Positions 21,917-31,126 of a stretch of 64,000 nt of DNA are shown piece after piece. Below the pieces are notes generated by a model that was not told where the DNA came from, made no database searches, and saw only the letters and a list, made by a program, of their open reading frames with translations. This stretch comes from Pseudomonas sp. Z8(2022). GTDB taxonomy: Bacteria; Pseudomonadota; Gammaproteobacteria; Pseudomonadales; Pseudomonadaceae. Location of the stretch: the NCBI RefSeq assembly GCF_025837155.1, contig NZ_CP107549.1:2356001-2420000 (forward strand). The letters are read 5' to 3'. The position numbers and the translations under genes are program-made. Numbering within the stretch: the first letter of the stretch is position 1; each line of letters begins with the position of its first letter.

Positions 21917-22729
21917 ATGAAAATCGTCTCCTTCAATATCAACGGCCTGCGTGCGCGCCCTCATCAATTGCAGGCCCTGATAGAGAAACATCAGCCGGAT
22001 GTGATCGGTCTGCAGGAAACCAAGGTGGCCGATGACCAGTTTCCCGAAGCGGAGATCCGCCAGCTTGGCTATCACGTGCATTACCACGGCCAGAAAGGCC
22101 ACTACGGCGTCGCCCTGCTCTCGCGCCAGGAGCCGCTGAGCCTGCACAAGGGCTTTCCCGGTGATGGCGAGGACGCTCAGCGGCGCTTCATCTACGGCAC
22201 CTTTGCCGATGCCAGTGGCAACCCCATCACCGTGATGAACGGCTACTTCCCCCAGGGCGAGAGTCGCGACCATCCGGTGAAATTCCCGGCCAAGCAGCGC
22301 TTCTATGCCGATCTGCAGCAGTTGCTGGTGGAGCGTTTCGACCCGCAGCAGGCTCTGGTGGTGATGGGCGATATCAACATCAGCCCCGAGGATTGCGACA
22401 TCGGCATCGGCGAGCCCAATCGCCTGCGCTGGCTGAAAACCGGCAAGTGCAGCTTCCTGCCGGAAGAACGCGAATGGCTGGCCACCCTGAAGAACTGGGG
22501 GTTGGTAGACAGCTTCCGCCACCTCAACCCCGAAGTGAATGACCGCTTCAGCTGGTTCGACTATCGCAGCCGTGGGTTCGAGGACGATCCCAAGCGCGGC
22601 CTGCGCATCGACGTGATCCTCGCCAGCCAGCCGCTGCAGACGCGCTTCAAGGACGCCGGCATCGACTACGATCTGCGCGGCATGGACAAGCCGTCCGATC
22701 ATGCGCCGATCTGGCTTGAGCTGAACTGA
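21917..22729 (+). CDS. xthA: Exodeoxyribonuclease III
   Basis: XthA (270 aa) is an AP endonuclease and 3'-5' exonuclease of base-excision repair. The EEP-fold motifs are all present: [13 protein letters not shown] at the N-terminus, GLQETK with the metal-binding E34, a central [16 protein letters not shown], and the catalytic [10 protein letters not shown] at the C-terminus (H262). The frame is open 17 codons upstream, but the ATG giving [10 protein letters not shown] is the family start. It is a single-gene unit. Confidence 0.96.
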   Translation: MKIVSFNINGLRARPHQLQALIEKHQPDVIGLQETKVADDQFPEAEIRQLGYHVHYHGQKGHYGVALLSRQEPLSLHKGFPGDGEDAQRRFIYGTFADASGNPITVMNGYFPQGESRDHPVKFPAKQRFYADLQQLLVERFDPQQALVVMGDINISPEDCDIGIGEPNRLRWLKTGKCSFLPEEREWLATLKNWGLVDSFRHLNPEVNDRFSWFDYRSRGFEDDPKRGLRIDVILASQPLQTRFKDAGIDYDLRGMDKPSDHAPIWLELN

Positions 22730-22756
22730 CACGCGGGCGCATGTGCATGACGCGCG

Positions 22757-22790
22757 CCGTCACAAGACTGCAACCTGACTGACTTAATCT
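22757..22790 (+). promoter_or_regulatory. Possible Pho-box promoter
   Basis: CCGTCAC-AAGA-CTGCAAC resembles the two 7-bp PhoB half-sites (CTGTCAY) spaced by 4 nt, with 6/7 and 5/7 matches. A -10-like TAATCT begins 10 nt after the second half, the geometry of PhoB-activated promoters. It lies 41 nt ahead of a gene with a phosphate-binding domain. Based on eye matching only. Confidence 0.4.
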
Positions 22791-22830
22791 GCGCGGCACG
22801 TTCTTCCATCCTTAAGAAGGTGCCTGACGC

Positions 22831-24213
22831 ATGCCGCGTGTCCAGCCCGCTGACCGTGACATCTGGGGCCGTACCCTGTCCCTGCTGGTGATCGGTTTCA
22901 TCTGCTACGCCCTGCCCCTTTCCGTCTTCGCTGCCGCCCTGCCCGCATCCGAGAACAACCGCCCGGTGCTGCGCATTCAGGGCTCCAATACCATTGGCGC
23001 GAAGCTGGCCCCGGAGCTGGTAAAGGGGCTGTTCGCAGCTCAGGGGCTCCACGATATCCGCAGCGAGGACGGCGCCCGCGAAAACGAGCAGCGTGTGCTG
23101 GCGCGCCAGGACGATGGCCGTCTGGTAGTAGTCGAAGTGGCCGCTCACGGATCCGGCACGGGCTTCACTGCGCTCAAGGACGGCAGCGCCGACCTGGCCG
23201 CCTCGTCACGGCCGGTCAAAGACAACGAATCCGCCAGCCTGGCGTCACTGGGCGACCTGCGTAGTCCACAGGCCGAACAGGTCATCGCCATCGACGGTCT
23301 GGCGATCATCGTTCACCCGTCCAACCCTGTCTCTGCACTGAGCGTGGAGCAGATCGCAAAACTCTTCTCTGGCGAAATCGACGACTGGGCGGCGCTGGGT
23401 GGCAAACCAGGCAAGGTCCGCCCCTATGCTCGCGACGACAATTCCGGCACCTATGACACCTTCAGGGAACTGGTGCTGGCTCCGGCAGAACGCAGCCTCG
23501 CAGCCAACACGCAACGCTACGAGTCCAGCAATCAGTTGTCCGACTCGGTCAGCCAGGACCCGAATGGCATCGGCTTCATCGGCCTGCCGTACATTCGGCA
23601 GGCCAAGGCAGTCGCCGTCGCCGCCGGCGATTCTTATCCCATGCTGCCGACTACCACACTGATCGCCACCGAGGATTACCCGCTGGCGCGGCGCCTGTTT
23701 CTCTACAACGCTCCGCAGTTAAGCAATCCCTGGGCGCGCGCGCTGGTCTACTTCGCCCACAGCCCGCGTGGCCAGGCTATCGTCGCCGACAGCGGCTTCA
23801 TCGCCCAGACCGTCCAGGCGATCAAGGTCGCGGCAGATGCACAGATGCCGGCGGATTACCGGCAACTTGCGCAGCAGGCGCAGCGGCTTTCGGTGAACTT
23901 CCGTTTCCAGGAAGGCAGCGCAACGCTGGACAACAAGGCCCACCGCGACCTGCAACGGGTGCTTGACTACCTCAGGCAACACGACAAGCTGCAGAACAAG
24001 GTGGTGCTGGTCGGCTTCGGTGATCCGAAGAGCGATCCCGAACGTGCCGAACTGCTGTCGAAACTGCGGGCGATGGCCGTGCGCCGCGAGCTGGCCAGAG
24101 AGGGTGTGCTGTTTCGCGAAATCACCGGCCTGGGCAGTGAGTTGCCGGTGGCGTCGAATGACCAGGACAACGGCCGCATCCGCAATCGCCGCGTTGAAGT
24201 CTGGGTTTATTGA
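22831..24213 (+). CDS. Phosphate-binding (PstS-like)/OmpA fusion protein
   Basis: This 460-aa exported protein joins two modules. After an N-terminal signal or anchor (residues about 15-36), residues about 45-335 form a periplasmic phosphate-binding-like fold with PstS signatures: IQGSNTIGAKL, AHGSGTGFTALKDGSADLAASSRPV and RDDNSGTYDTFRELV. Residues about 350-460 form an OmpA-type peptidoglycan-binding domain ending GRIRNRRVEVWVY. The usual GHTD motif is altered to GFGDPKSD. The likely role is a phosphate receptor tethered to the cell wall, or a surface or periplasmic phosphate sensor. No PstCAB genes are adjacent. The start is an ATG behind AAGAAGG. Ligand and function are inferred. Confidence 0.85.
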   Translation: MPRVQPADRDIWGRTLSLLVIGFICYALPLSVFAAALPASENNRPVLRIQGSNTIGAKLAPELVKGLFAAQGLHDIRSEDGARENEQRVLARQDDGRLVVVEVAAHGSGTGFTALKDGSADLAASSRPVKDNESASLASLGDLRSPQAEQVIAIDGLAIIVHPSNPVSALSVEQIAKLFSGEIDDWAALGGKPGKVRPYARDDNSGTYDTFRELVLAPAERSLAANTQRYESSNQLSDSVSQDPNGIGFIGLPYIRQAKAVAVAAGDSYPMLPTTTLIATEDYPLARRLFLYNAPQLSNPWARALVYFAHSPRGQAIVADSGFIAQTVQAIKVAADAQMPADYRQLAQQAQRLSVNFRFQEGSATLDNKAHRDLQRVLDYLRQHDKLQNKVVLVGFGDPKSDPERAELLSKLRAMAVRRELAREGVLFREITGLGSELPVASNDQDNGRIRNRRVEVWVY

Positions 24214-24377
24214 CACCAGAAAAATATTCCTCTTCAGGGGGCTTGGCAGACTGTCAACTCGGCGTTAGCCTTTGCACCGCGTGACGCCGGGCCCCTCTGG
24301 CGGTGAGTCTTCTCACCGTGATGTCGGAGTCACTGAGTGGATTTTCTTTCAACTCAGGCAGACATAAGGGAGGGCTC
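24214..24377 (+). other. Structured leader upstream of the TerC-family gene
   Basis: The 164-nt region can form several hairpins. The clearest is CGGTGAG-TCTT-CTCACCG at 24301-24318; a possible closing stem pairs AGGGGC near 24237 with GCCCCT near 24292. Genes of this family are sometimes controlled by manganese riboswitches, but the conserved GGGGAGUAG box is not obvious here. No ORF of interest is seen. Confidence 0.3.
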
Positions 24378-25367
24378 ATGGACGCTCTACTTGCCTTTTT
24401 GACATCCCCCATCTTCGGTACACCTGGCTGGTTCTGGCTGGCCTTCCTGCTACTGATCCTCGTCCTTCTGGTACTCGACCTCGGCGTACTGCATCGCGAT
24501 CAGCATGAAATCGGGATGCGCGAAAGCCTGTTGCTCTATTCCGGCTACTTCAGCGTCGGTGTCGCCTTCGGCGGCTGGATCTGGTGGCAGCTGGGCGGCA
24601 CCAAGGCGATGGAGTACTACACCGGCTTTCTGGTGGAACAATCTCTGTCGATGGACAACGTCTTCGTCATGGCGATGATCCTCGGCTACTTCAACATCCC
24701 GCGTAAGTACCAGCATCGCGTGCTGTTCTGGGGCATCCTCGGGGTAATCGTGCTGCGCGCGATCATGATCGGTCTGGGCACGGCCCTGGTGCAGCAGTTC
24801 GACTGGATCCTCTACCTCTTCGGCGCCTTCCTGCTGTTCAGTGGCATCAAGATGCTGCGCAGCGGTAACGAGGAAGAGTCGCATCCGGACCTGGCGCAGA
24901 ACCCGGTGATCCGCTTCGTGCGCAGGCACGTTCGCGTCACCGACGATCTGCACGAAGGCAGGTTTCTGGTACGCCTGCAGGACAAGGTCAGCGGCAAGCC
25001 GCTGCTGTACGCCACCCCACTGCTGCTGGCACTGGTGCTCATCGAGCTGGCCGATCTGGTCTTCGCTGTGGACAGCGTGCCGGCCGTGCTGGCCATTTCG
25101 CAGGATCCGTTCATCGTCTACACCTCGAACATCTTCGCCATTCTCGGTCTGCGTGCGCTTTACTTCGCCCTGGCTGCGCTGATGCACCGCTTCATCTATC
25201 TGAAGTACGCCCTGGCGCTGGTGCTGATGTACATCGGTGGCAAGATTTTCCTGCATGATCTGATCAAGGTACCCGCCCTGCTCTCGCTTGGCGTAACCTT
25301 GGGCCTGCTGGCCGGCGGTGTCATCCTGTCGCTGCTGAAGACGCGGGACAAAACCAGCACCACCTGA
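24378..25367 (+). CDS. TerC/Alx family integral membrane protein
   Basis: This 329-aa polytopic inner-membrane protein belongs to the TerC family (Alx type), implicated in tellurite resistance and manganese export. Conserved acidic motifs are present: LVLDLGVLHR in TM1, QSLSMDNVFVMAMI (D93) and ELADLVFAVDSVPAVLAI. The start was placed at the ATG following AAGGGAGGG; the frame is open 25 codons further upstream without a better site. A 57-codon ORF follows after 9 nt, then a strong bidirectional terminator, so the two are probably one transcript. Confidence 0.9.
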   Translation: MDALLAFLTSPIFGTPGWFWLAFLLLILVLLVLDLGVLHRDQHEIGMRESLLLYSGYFSVGVAFGGWIWWQLGGTKAMEYYTGFLVEQSLSMDNVFVMAMILGYFNIPRKYQHRVLFWGILGVIVLRAIMIGLGTALVQQFDWILYLFGAFLLFSGIKMLRSGNEEESHPDLAQNPVIRFVRRHVRVTDDLHEGRFLVRLQDKVSGKPLLYATPLLLALVLIELADLVFAVDSVPAVLAISQDPFIVYTSNIFAILGLRALYFALAALMHRFIYLKYALALVLMYIGGKIFLHDLIKVPALLSLGVTLGLLAGGVILSLLKTRDKTSTT

Positions 25368-25376
25368 GGACCAGCG

Positions 25377-25550
25377 ATGCCCGAAGTCCGCATTGAGCTC
25401 ATCGAGCGCCACGGCCAGCGATTCTGGCAGGTGCGGTTCGGGCGGCGCATGCTGACCTTTCAGGAAGAACTGGCGGCACGTACCTTTGCCGCGCAGTTGC
25501 ATACGCGCCTCGGCTGGTTGGGCCAGTTGAAGCGCTCGGACGACAGATAG
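25377..25550 (+). CDS. Small hypothetical protein (57 aa)
   Basis: The ORF reads MPEVRIELIERHGQRFWQVR and continues to a TAG, 57 residues in all. It starts 9 nt after the TerC-family stop codon, with GAGGA in the gap as a ribosome binding site, and ends 13 nt before a strong terminator. The sequence is basic (14 Arg/Lys) with two Trp and shows no membrane segment. I do not recognise a family. Its tight packing between TerC and the terminator argues that it is real and co-transcribed. Confidence 0.65.
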   Translation: MPEVRIELIERHGQRFWQVRFGRRMLTFQEELAARTFAAQLHTRLGWLGQLKRSDDR

Positions 25551-25563
25551 CTCTGACAGACAT

Positions 25564-25601
25564 AAAAAGAAAAGGCCCGCATGAGCGGGCCTTTTCTTTT
25601 T
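25564..25601. terminator. Bidirectional intrinsic terminator
   Basis: A 17-bp perfect stem has AAAAAGAAAAGGCCCGC on the left arm and the complementary GCGGGCCTTTTCTTTTT on the right, with loop ATGA. It ends both the TerC-family unit and the convergent acyl-CoA dehydrogenase gene. Confidence 0.95.
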
Positions 25602-25615
25602 GCCAGTATCTGAAT

Positions 25616-26845
25616 TCAGCGGCTGGCCTTCATCATCTCGCGCGGTACGTACTTGCCGATCTCGTACTTGCCGACAGCCGCACGGTGCACCTCGTCCGGG
25701 CCATCGGCCAGACGCAGGGTGCGCTGCATGGCATACCAGTAGGCCAGCGGGAAGTCATTGGAGACCCCCGCACCGCCGTGCATCTGGATCGCCCGGTCGA
25801 TCACCTTGAGCGCCACGTTCGGCGCCACCACCTTGATCTGCGCGATTTCACTGGCGGCAATCTTGTTGCCGACGGTATCCATCATGTAGGCCGCATTCAG
25901 CGTCAGCAGACGCGCCTGGTTGATCTCCATGCGCGAATCGGCGATGTGATCGATATTGCCGCCCAGGCGTGCCAGCGGCTTGCCGAAGGCGGTGCGGCTG
26001 ATGGCGCGCTTGCACATCAGTTCCAGCGCACGCTCGGCCATGCCGATCGACCGCATGCAGTGGTGGATGCGCCCTGGCCCGAGACGGCCCTGGGCAATCT
26101 CGAAACCCCGTCCCTCACCGAGCAGCACGTTTTCGTACGGCACGCGCACGTTCTCGAACAGCACTTCGGCATGGCCATGCGGAGCGTCGTCGTAGCCGAA
26201 TACCGGCAGCGGACGCAACACGGTGACACCGGGCGCATCCATCGGCACCAGAATCATCGAATGCTGCTGGTGGCGCGGCGCATCCGGATTGGTCAGGCCC
26301 ATGAAGATCATGACCTTGCAACGCGGATCGCAAGCACCGGAGGTCCACCACTTGCGGCCATTGATGACCCACTCGTCACCCTCGCGGCGGGCATTGGCCT
26401 GCATGTTGGTCGCGTCGCTGGAAGCCACGCCCGGTTCGGTCATAGCGAAGGCCGAACGAATCTCGCCGGAGAGCAGCGGCTCCAGCCATTGCTGCTTCTG
26501 CGCCTCGTTGCCGTAACGCACCAGCACCTCCATGTTGCCGGTATCCGGCGCGGCGCAGTTGAACGGCTCCGGACCGATCAGCGAGCGGCCCATGATTTCC
26601 GCCAGCGGCGCATATTCGGTATTGGTCAGGCCCGCGCCGTAGTCCGACTCGGGCAGGAACAGGTTCCACAGCCCTTCGGCCTTGGCCTTGCTCTTGAGCT
26701 CTTCCATGATTGCGGTCGGTTGCCAGCGATCACCCTCTGCCACCTGCTGCTCGAATACCGCTTCGGCCGGGTAGACGTGCGCCTCCATGAATGCGCTGAC
26801 GCGCTCACGCAGCTCTTGAACCTTAGGGGAATAGGCAAAATCCAT
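25616..26845 (-). CDS. Acyl-CoA dehydrogenase
   Basis: This is a 409-aa flavoprotein of the acyl-CoA dehydrogenase family, catalysing alpha,beta-desaturation of an acyl-CoA with electrons passed to ETF. Family features are [17 protein letters not shown] and [13 protein letters not shown] (FAD and substrate region), [14 protein letters not shown], and the C-terminal [21 protein letters not shown]. It resembles the ACAD10/11-like subgroup rather than the short-chain enzymes. It is divergent from a LysR-type regulator over 150 nt, the classical arrangement for a regulator and its target. Substrate chain length cannot be read from the sequence. Confidence 0.9.
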   Translation of the reverse strand: MDFAYSPKVQELRERVSAFMEAHVYPAEAVFEQQVAEGDRWQPTAIMEELKSKAKAEGLWNLFLPESDYGAGLTNTEYAPLAEIMGRSLIGPEPFNCAAPDTGNMEVLVRYGNEAQKQQWLEPLLSGEIRSAFAMTEPGVASSDATNMQANARREGDEWVINGRKWWTSGACDPRCKVMIFMGLTNPDAPRHQQHSMILVPMDAPGVTVLRPLPVFGYDDAPHGHAEVLFENVRVPYENVLLGEGRGFEIAQGRLGPGRIHHCMRSIGMAERALELMCKRAISRTAFGKPLARLGGNIDHIADSRMEINQARLLTLNAAYMMDTVGNKIAASEIAQIKVVAPNVALKVIDRAIQMHGGAGVSNDFPLAYWYAMQRTLRLADGPDEVHRAAVGKYEIGKYVPREMMKASR

Positions 26846-26934
26846 GGGGTTACCTGTTTTGTGACAAGGGGTGAGAGGTTGTGGAAATGATGCTAGAACA
26901 GCGCTTAAGATTTATCTAACCTATTTTCAGCGTG

Positions 26935-26948
26935 TATGAACATTCATA
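26935..26948. promoter_or_regulatory. Candidate LysR-type operator
   Basis: TATGAACATTCATA has 6-bp arms (TATGAA/TTCATA) around CA. It lies in the divergent acyl-CoA dehydrogenase/LysR intergenic region, 48 nt before the regulator start, in an otherwise AT-rich stretch. Autoregulation is typical for this family; the specific site is inferred. Confidence 0.4.
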
Positions 26949-26995
26949 ACCGATATATGATCGACTGATATCGACGCCTCTGGAGCACTACCGGC

Positions 26996-27931
26996 ATGAA
27001 CCTGACCAAGGTGGATCTCAACCTCTTCATCGTCTTTGACGCCATCTACACCGAGGCCAATCTGACCCGTGCCGGACAGATCGTCGGCATCACCCAGCCA
27101 GCGGTGTCCAACGCCCTGGCCCGCCTGCGCGAAACCTTCAACGACCCGCTGTTCGTGCGCACTGCACAGGGCATGGTGCCCACCCCCATGGCGCAGAACA
27201 TCATCGGCCCGGTGCGCAACGCCCTGCAGCTGTTGCGCGTGTCCGTACAGGAAAGCCGCACCTTCAATCCGCAGCAGGCCGGCAAGACCTACCGCATCAG
27301 CATGACCGACCTGTCCGAGCAGATTCTCCTGCCGCCGCTGTTTCAGCGCCTGCGTCGCCTGGCACCCAACGTGTGCATCGAGAGCTTCCTGGCCAAACGC
27401 CGGGAAACCACCAAGGAGCTGGCCGCCGGCCGCCTCGACTTTGCCGTCGACGCGCCGCTCAATACCGATCCTCAGGTTCGGCATGTCAAGCTGCTGGATG
27501 ATCGTTACGTCTGCGCCATGCGCCAGGGCCACCCGATGGCCAAGGAAAAGATCAGCCTCGACGAATACCTGTCGCTGACCCATATCCACATCTCCAGCCG
27601 CCGCAGCGGCCTCGGCTACGTTGATCTGGCACTGGGCAAGATGGGTATCCAGCGCAAGATCGCCCTGCGCTCGCAACACTATCTGATGGCCAGCAGCGTG
27701 ATGCAGCAGACCGACATGGTGATGACCGTGCCGGAGCGCTTCGCCCGTCGCCACAACATGCATCACGTGACGCTGCCGGTCGGTGACGTTCCGGCCCTGG
27801 AGACCCACCTGTACTGGCATGAAAGCACCGATCAGGACCCGGCCAACCGCTGGATGCGCGAACAGATGATCGAACTGGCACAGCAGGTCACCGCGCAGGA
27901 GAAGAAGGCCGAGCAAGCCGCGACAGCCTGA
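26996..27931 (+). CDS. LysR family transcriptional regulator
   Basis: This 311-aa regulator has an N-terminal winged helix-turn-helix (MNLTKVDLNLFIVFDAIYTE, then LTRAGQIVGITQPAVSNALARLR, about residues 20-45) and a C-terminal periplasmic-binding-like effector domain (about 92-290). The NodD/DntR/LeuO-like signature DPLFVRTAQGMVPTPMA is present. It is divergent from the acyl-CoA dehydrogenase, which is its probable target, and is followed by a terminator shared with the convergent doxX-like gene. The effector is unknown; an acyl-CoA or fatty acid would fit the neighbour. Confidence 0.9.
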   Translation: MNLTKVDLNLFIVFDAIYTEANLTRAGQIVGITQPAVSNALARLRETFNDPLFVRTAQGMVPTPMAQNIIGPVRNALQLLRVSVQESRTFNPQQAGKTYRISMTDLSEQILLPPLFQRLRRLAPNVCIESFLAKRRETTKELAAGRLDFAVDAPLNTDPQVRHVKLLDDRYVCAMRQGHPMAKEKISLDEYLSLTHIHISSRRSGLGYVDLALGKMGIQRKIALRSQHYLMASSVMQQTDMVMTVPERFARRHNMHHVTLPVGDVPALETHLYWHESTDQDPANRWMREQMIELAQQVTAQEKKAEQAATA

Positions 27932-27950
27932 TCGCTCGAAGCCAGACGCA

Positions 27951-27976
27951 AGAAGGCCCGCATTTGCGGGCCTTCT
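27951..27976. terminator. Bidirectional terminator between lysR and DoxX
   Basis: An 11-bp perfect stem (AGAAGGCCCGC / GCGGGCCTTCT, loop ATTT) is located between the convergent LysR and DoxX genes. The T-tract is short (TTCTCGTT). Confidence 0.8.
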
Positions 27977-27993
27977 CGTTGTTGCCGGAGGGA

Positions 27994-28428
27994 TCAGTGA
28001 GCGAGCTTGCTGTCGACCGACAGCTTGCCGGCACCTTCGAACACCAGCGCCACGCTGATGGCCAGCAGCGCCAGAGCGAACTCGTAGCCGTTGTTGCTCA
28101 TGAAGAAACCGTTGGCCAGATGCACGGTGAAGATCGCCACCAGCATGGTCACCGCCAGCACCGCAGCTGCCGGACGCACCAGCAGGCCGATGATCAGTGC
28201 CACGCCACCGAAGAACTCGGCGCTGCCCGCCATCAGCGCCATCAGGTAGCCCGGAGCCAGGCCAATGCTTTCCATCCATTGGGCGACGCCCGCCAGACCG
28301 TAACCGCCAAACCATCCGAACAGCTTCTGCGCGCCGTGAGCGGCGAAGGTAATGCCGGCGATGATGCGCAGGATGGTGATACCGAAACCGGCCTGGCTGG
28401 CGGTGATGCTTTTGATCAGGTTGTTCAT
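27994..28428 (-). CDS. DoxX family membrane protein
   Basis: This is a 144-aa four-helix membrane protein of the DoxX family. The pattern GITILRIIAGITFAAHGAQKLFGWFGG at the N-terminus and AEFFGGVALIIGLLVRPAA in the middle are characteristic. DoxX proteins are linked to quinone or thiol redox processes in the membrane, but the role of this subgroup is undefined. The ATG follows AGGAAG by 7 nt. The upstream 100 nt is unusually AT-rich for this genome and contains a palindrome that may be an operator. Confidence 0.88.
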   Translation of the reverse strand: MNNLIKSITASQAGFGITILRIIAGITFAAHGAQKLFGWFGGYGLAGVAQWMESIGLAPGYLMALMAGSAEFFGGVALIIGLLVRPAAAVLAVTMLVAIFTVHLANGFFMSNNGYEFALALLAISVALVFEGAGKLSVDSKLAH

Positions 28429-28476
28429 GCAAGGCTTCCTTTGAGGTGTTGGTTAGATGGCGCACAGAATATCCAA

Positions 28477-28492
28477 TTTATTCGATAATAAA
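28477..28492. promoter_or_regulatory. AT-rich palindrome upstream of DoxX gene
   Basis: TTTATTCGATAATAAA has 6-bp arms (TTTATT/AATAAA) and contains a T-N11-A core as found in LysR-type sites. It sits 49 nt upstream of the DoxX start inside an AT-rich stretch (about 28465-28535), where ATTCGAT is also repeated in inverted form as ATCGAAT near 28518. Confidence 0.35.
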
Positions 28493-28532
28493 ATAGCAAA
28501 TAGCCGTTTAAATAGATCGAATAGATAGATAT

Positions 28533-29948
28533 TTAATTGGCCGTCAGACGCCGTCCCTGCGGTTCGAGCAAATAGCGCTCACGGTCATAAGCAAGGTAGT
28601 ACTTGTTAACCGCATTCACATAGCTCACCACACCCATCCCCATCTGCTCCATGGCCACACGCTCGACCTGGAAGAACCATTGATTGGGATTGAGCCCCCG
28701 CCTGCGTGCCTCGGCGCGCAGACTCTGCACCCGTTGCGGGCCCAGGTTGTAGCCCGCCAGTACGAAGGCCATGCGCTCACGCTCGTTGAGCTGCGGACTG
28801 TTGAAGAAATTGCGTCGGATCATCGCCAGGTACTTGCTGCTGGCCTGAACGTTGCCGTTGATGTTCTGGATATTGCTCACCCCCACGCTGCGCGCCGCCG
28901 CCGGCGTGATCTGCATCAGCCCCGTCGCACCACTCGCACCGCGCGCCGACGGATTCAGAGTCGATTCCTTGAACGCCAGAGCAGCCAGCATCAGCCAGTC
29001 GAACCCCTGCTGTTCGGCATGCTGTTGCAGCACCGGGCGCACCTTTTCCAGACGCTGCCTTTCGGCACGCCCCAGTGGCGAATGCACCTTGTACAGGCGG
29101 CGATAAACCCGCTGGAATGTAGCGTCCTGGTCAGCCGGAGCCTGATAGCTGCTGAAGAAACGGTCGATGCTGGCGCGCAGCATCGGCGCATCGGGGCGCA
29201 CGAACCATTTCATGTCGCCATCACGCGCCAGCACCAGATGCCGGTCGACGCGCAGCTTGGGCATCACCTTGGCCCAGCGCTCGGCGATCGGCAGTTCCAC
29301 CGCAGTTCGCTCGAATATGCCGGCCTGGACCATCTCCAAGACGTCTTCGACCGCCAGAGAGGGATCGACCCACTCGACCACTATCGGTGGCAGCTTGCGC
29401 TCGGCCAGTAGCTGGTTGATACGGTGCAATGCCTCGCCCACGGCGCTGCCCGCCGGCAACGACAGGCTGCGGCCGGCCAACTGCTCGAGTTTGCTGTAAT
29501 GCCGGTTGCCCTGCTTGGAAACCAGCACCAGCGGCACTTCGCGACGAATCGCCGTACTGGCACTGACATCATGCCCGGTGCGCACATCGAGCAACTCGCC
29601 AGGCGCCACCAGATCCCCCTCACCACGCTGCAATGCACCAAGCAATTGATCCTTGGCCTTGGGAATGATCTTCAGTGTGAGGCTGCGGCCATCACGGGCA
29701 TTGCGGTTGAGGTATTGCTCGAAAGCGCGCAGGCGGTGGTATTCGACGCCAATACTCTGCCCCTTGACCGAACCTGAACTGTTGCGACTCTGATTGACCA
29801 GTACGCGCAACTCGCCGCTGCTGCGGATCGCCGGCAGATCGCGACTGCCGAGCGTCTGGCTGCCGACCTCGGACGGGCCGGCCAGACGCGCGCTGACCGG
29901 CAGCGGCAGCATGGCCAACAGGCACAGAATCAGCAGCAATCGCGACAT
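28533..29948 (-). CDS. MltF-like membrane-bound lytic transglycosylase
   Basis: This 471-aa exported protein has an N-terminal signal peptide (MSRLLLILCLLAMLPLPVSA). An amino-acid-binding-like (SBP_bac_3) domain covers about residues 40-270, and a C-terminal SLT lytic transglycosylase domain about 315-450. The catalytic glutamate is E328 in AALAFKESTLNPSARGASG, followed by ATGLMQITPAAARSVGV and FVLAGYNLGP, standard for family 1 enzymes. It cleaves peptidoglycan glycan strands with 1,6-anhydro product formation. The start was set at the ATG behind CCGGAGAG that opens the signal peptide; the frame is open 63 codons upstream without a signal. MltF itself or a second MltF-type paralogue are both possible. 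Confidence 0.87.
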   Translation of the reverse strand: MSRLLLILCLLAMLPLPVSARLAGPSEVGSQTLGSRDLPAIRSSGELRVLVNQSRNSSGSVKGQSIGVEYHRLRAFEQYLNRNARDGRSLTLKIIPKAKDQLLGALQRGEGDLVAPGELLDVRTGHDVSASTAIRREVPLVLVSKQGNRHYSKLEQLAGRSLSLPAGSAVGEALHRINQLLAERKLPPIVVEWVDPSLAVEDVLEMVQAGIFERTAVELPIAERWAKVMPKLRVDRHLVLARDGDMKWFVRPDAPMLRASIDRFFSSYQAPADQDATFQRVYRRLYKVHSPLGRAERQRLEKVRPVLQQHAEQQGFDWLMLAALAFKESTLNPSARGASGATGLMQITPAAARSVGVSNIQNINGNVQASSKYLAMIRRNFFNSPQLNERERMAFVLAGYNLGPQRVQSLRAEARRRGLNPNQWFFQVERVAMEQMGMGVVSYVNAVNKYYLAYDRERYLLEPQGRRLTAN

Positions 29949-30120
29949 CGACTCTCCGGAAAATGGGTGGTCGCCCAAGCCTTTGCTGGCCTGCTGCTCG
30001 CCGATGCGCGACAGACGGTTGCAGACCCTGAATCCGCCAAACAGTTTCCCAAGGCTGGCGGGGGCGCGGAGATTGGCACACCCAAGTGCCACGGCGCCAC
30101 CCCACAACCTCGCATCAACC

Positions 30121-30151
30121 TTTAAAACGGCAAACAAGTGGTTGTTTTAAA
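30121..30151. promoter_or_regulatory. Inverted repeat in the transglycosylase/tatD divergent region
   Basis: TTTAAAAC and GTTTTAAA form perfect 8-bp arms spaced by 15 nt. A second, smaller repeat (CGAACGG/CCGTTCG) lies at 30164-30196. These sit within the 266-nt divergent region before tatD, which holds no gene. Role unknown; promoter or operator function is an inference. Confidence 0.3.
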
Positions 30152-30214
30152 TCGACTTCCTGACGAACGGAGGGCTTCTGCTATTCTGCCCGTTCGCGTT
30201 CAACAGGTGGCACC

Positions 30215-31042
<828 letters not shown>

Positions 31043-31126
31043 TTGACGTCAAGACTCCGACTTTTTTCCAAGGCATACTGGTGGCAAATAGCCAACAGTG
31101 AACGTAGCGAGACGGATAACCACAGC

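Noticed and set aside
24214..24377. yybP-ykoY (Mn2+) riboswitch upstream of TerC
   Set aside because: The expected conserved GGGGAGUAG box and the 3' AGACC-like segment are not seen; kept only as a structured leader.
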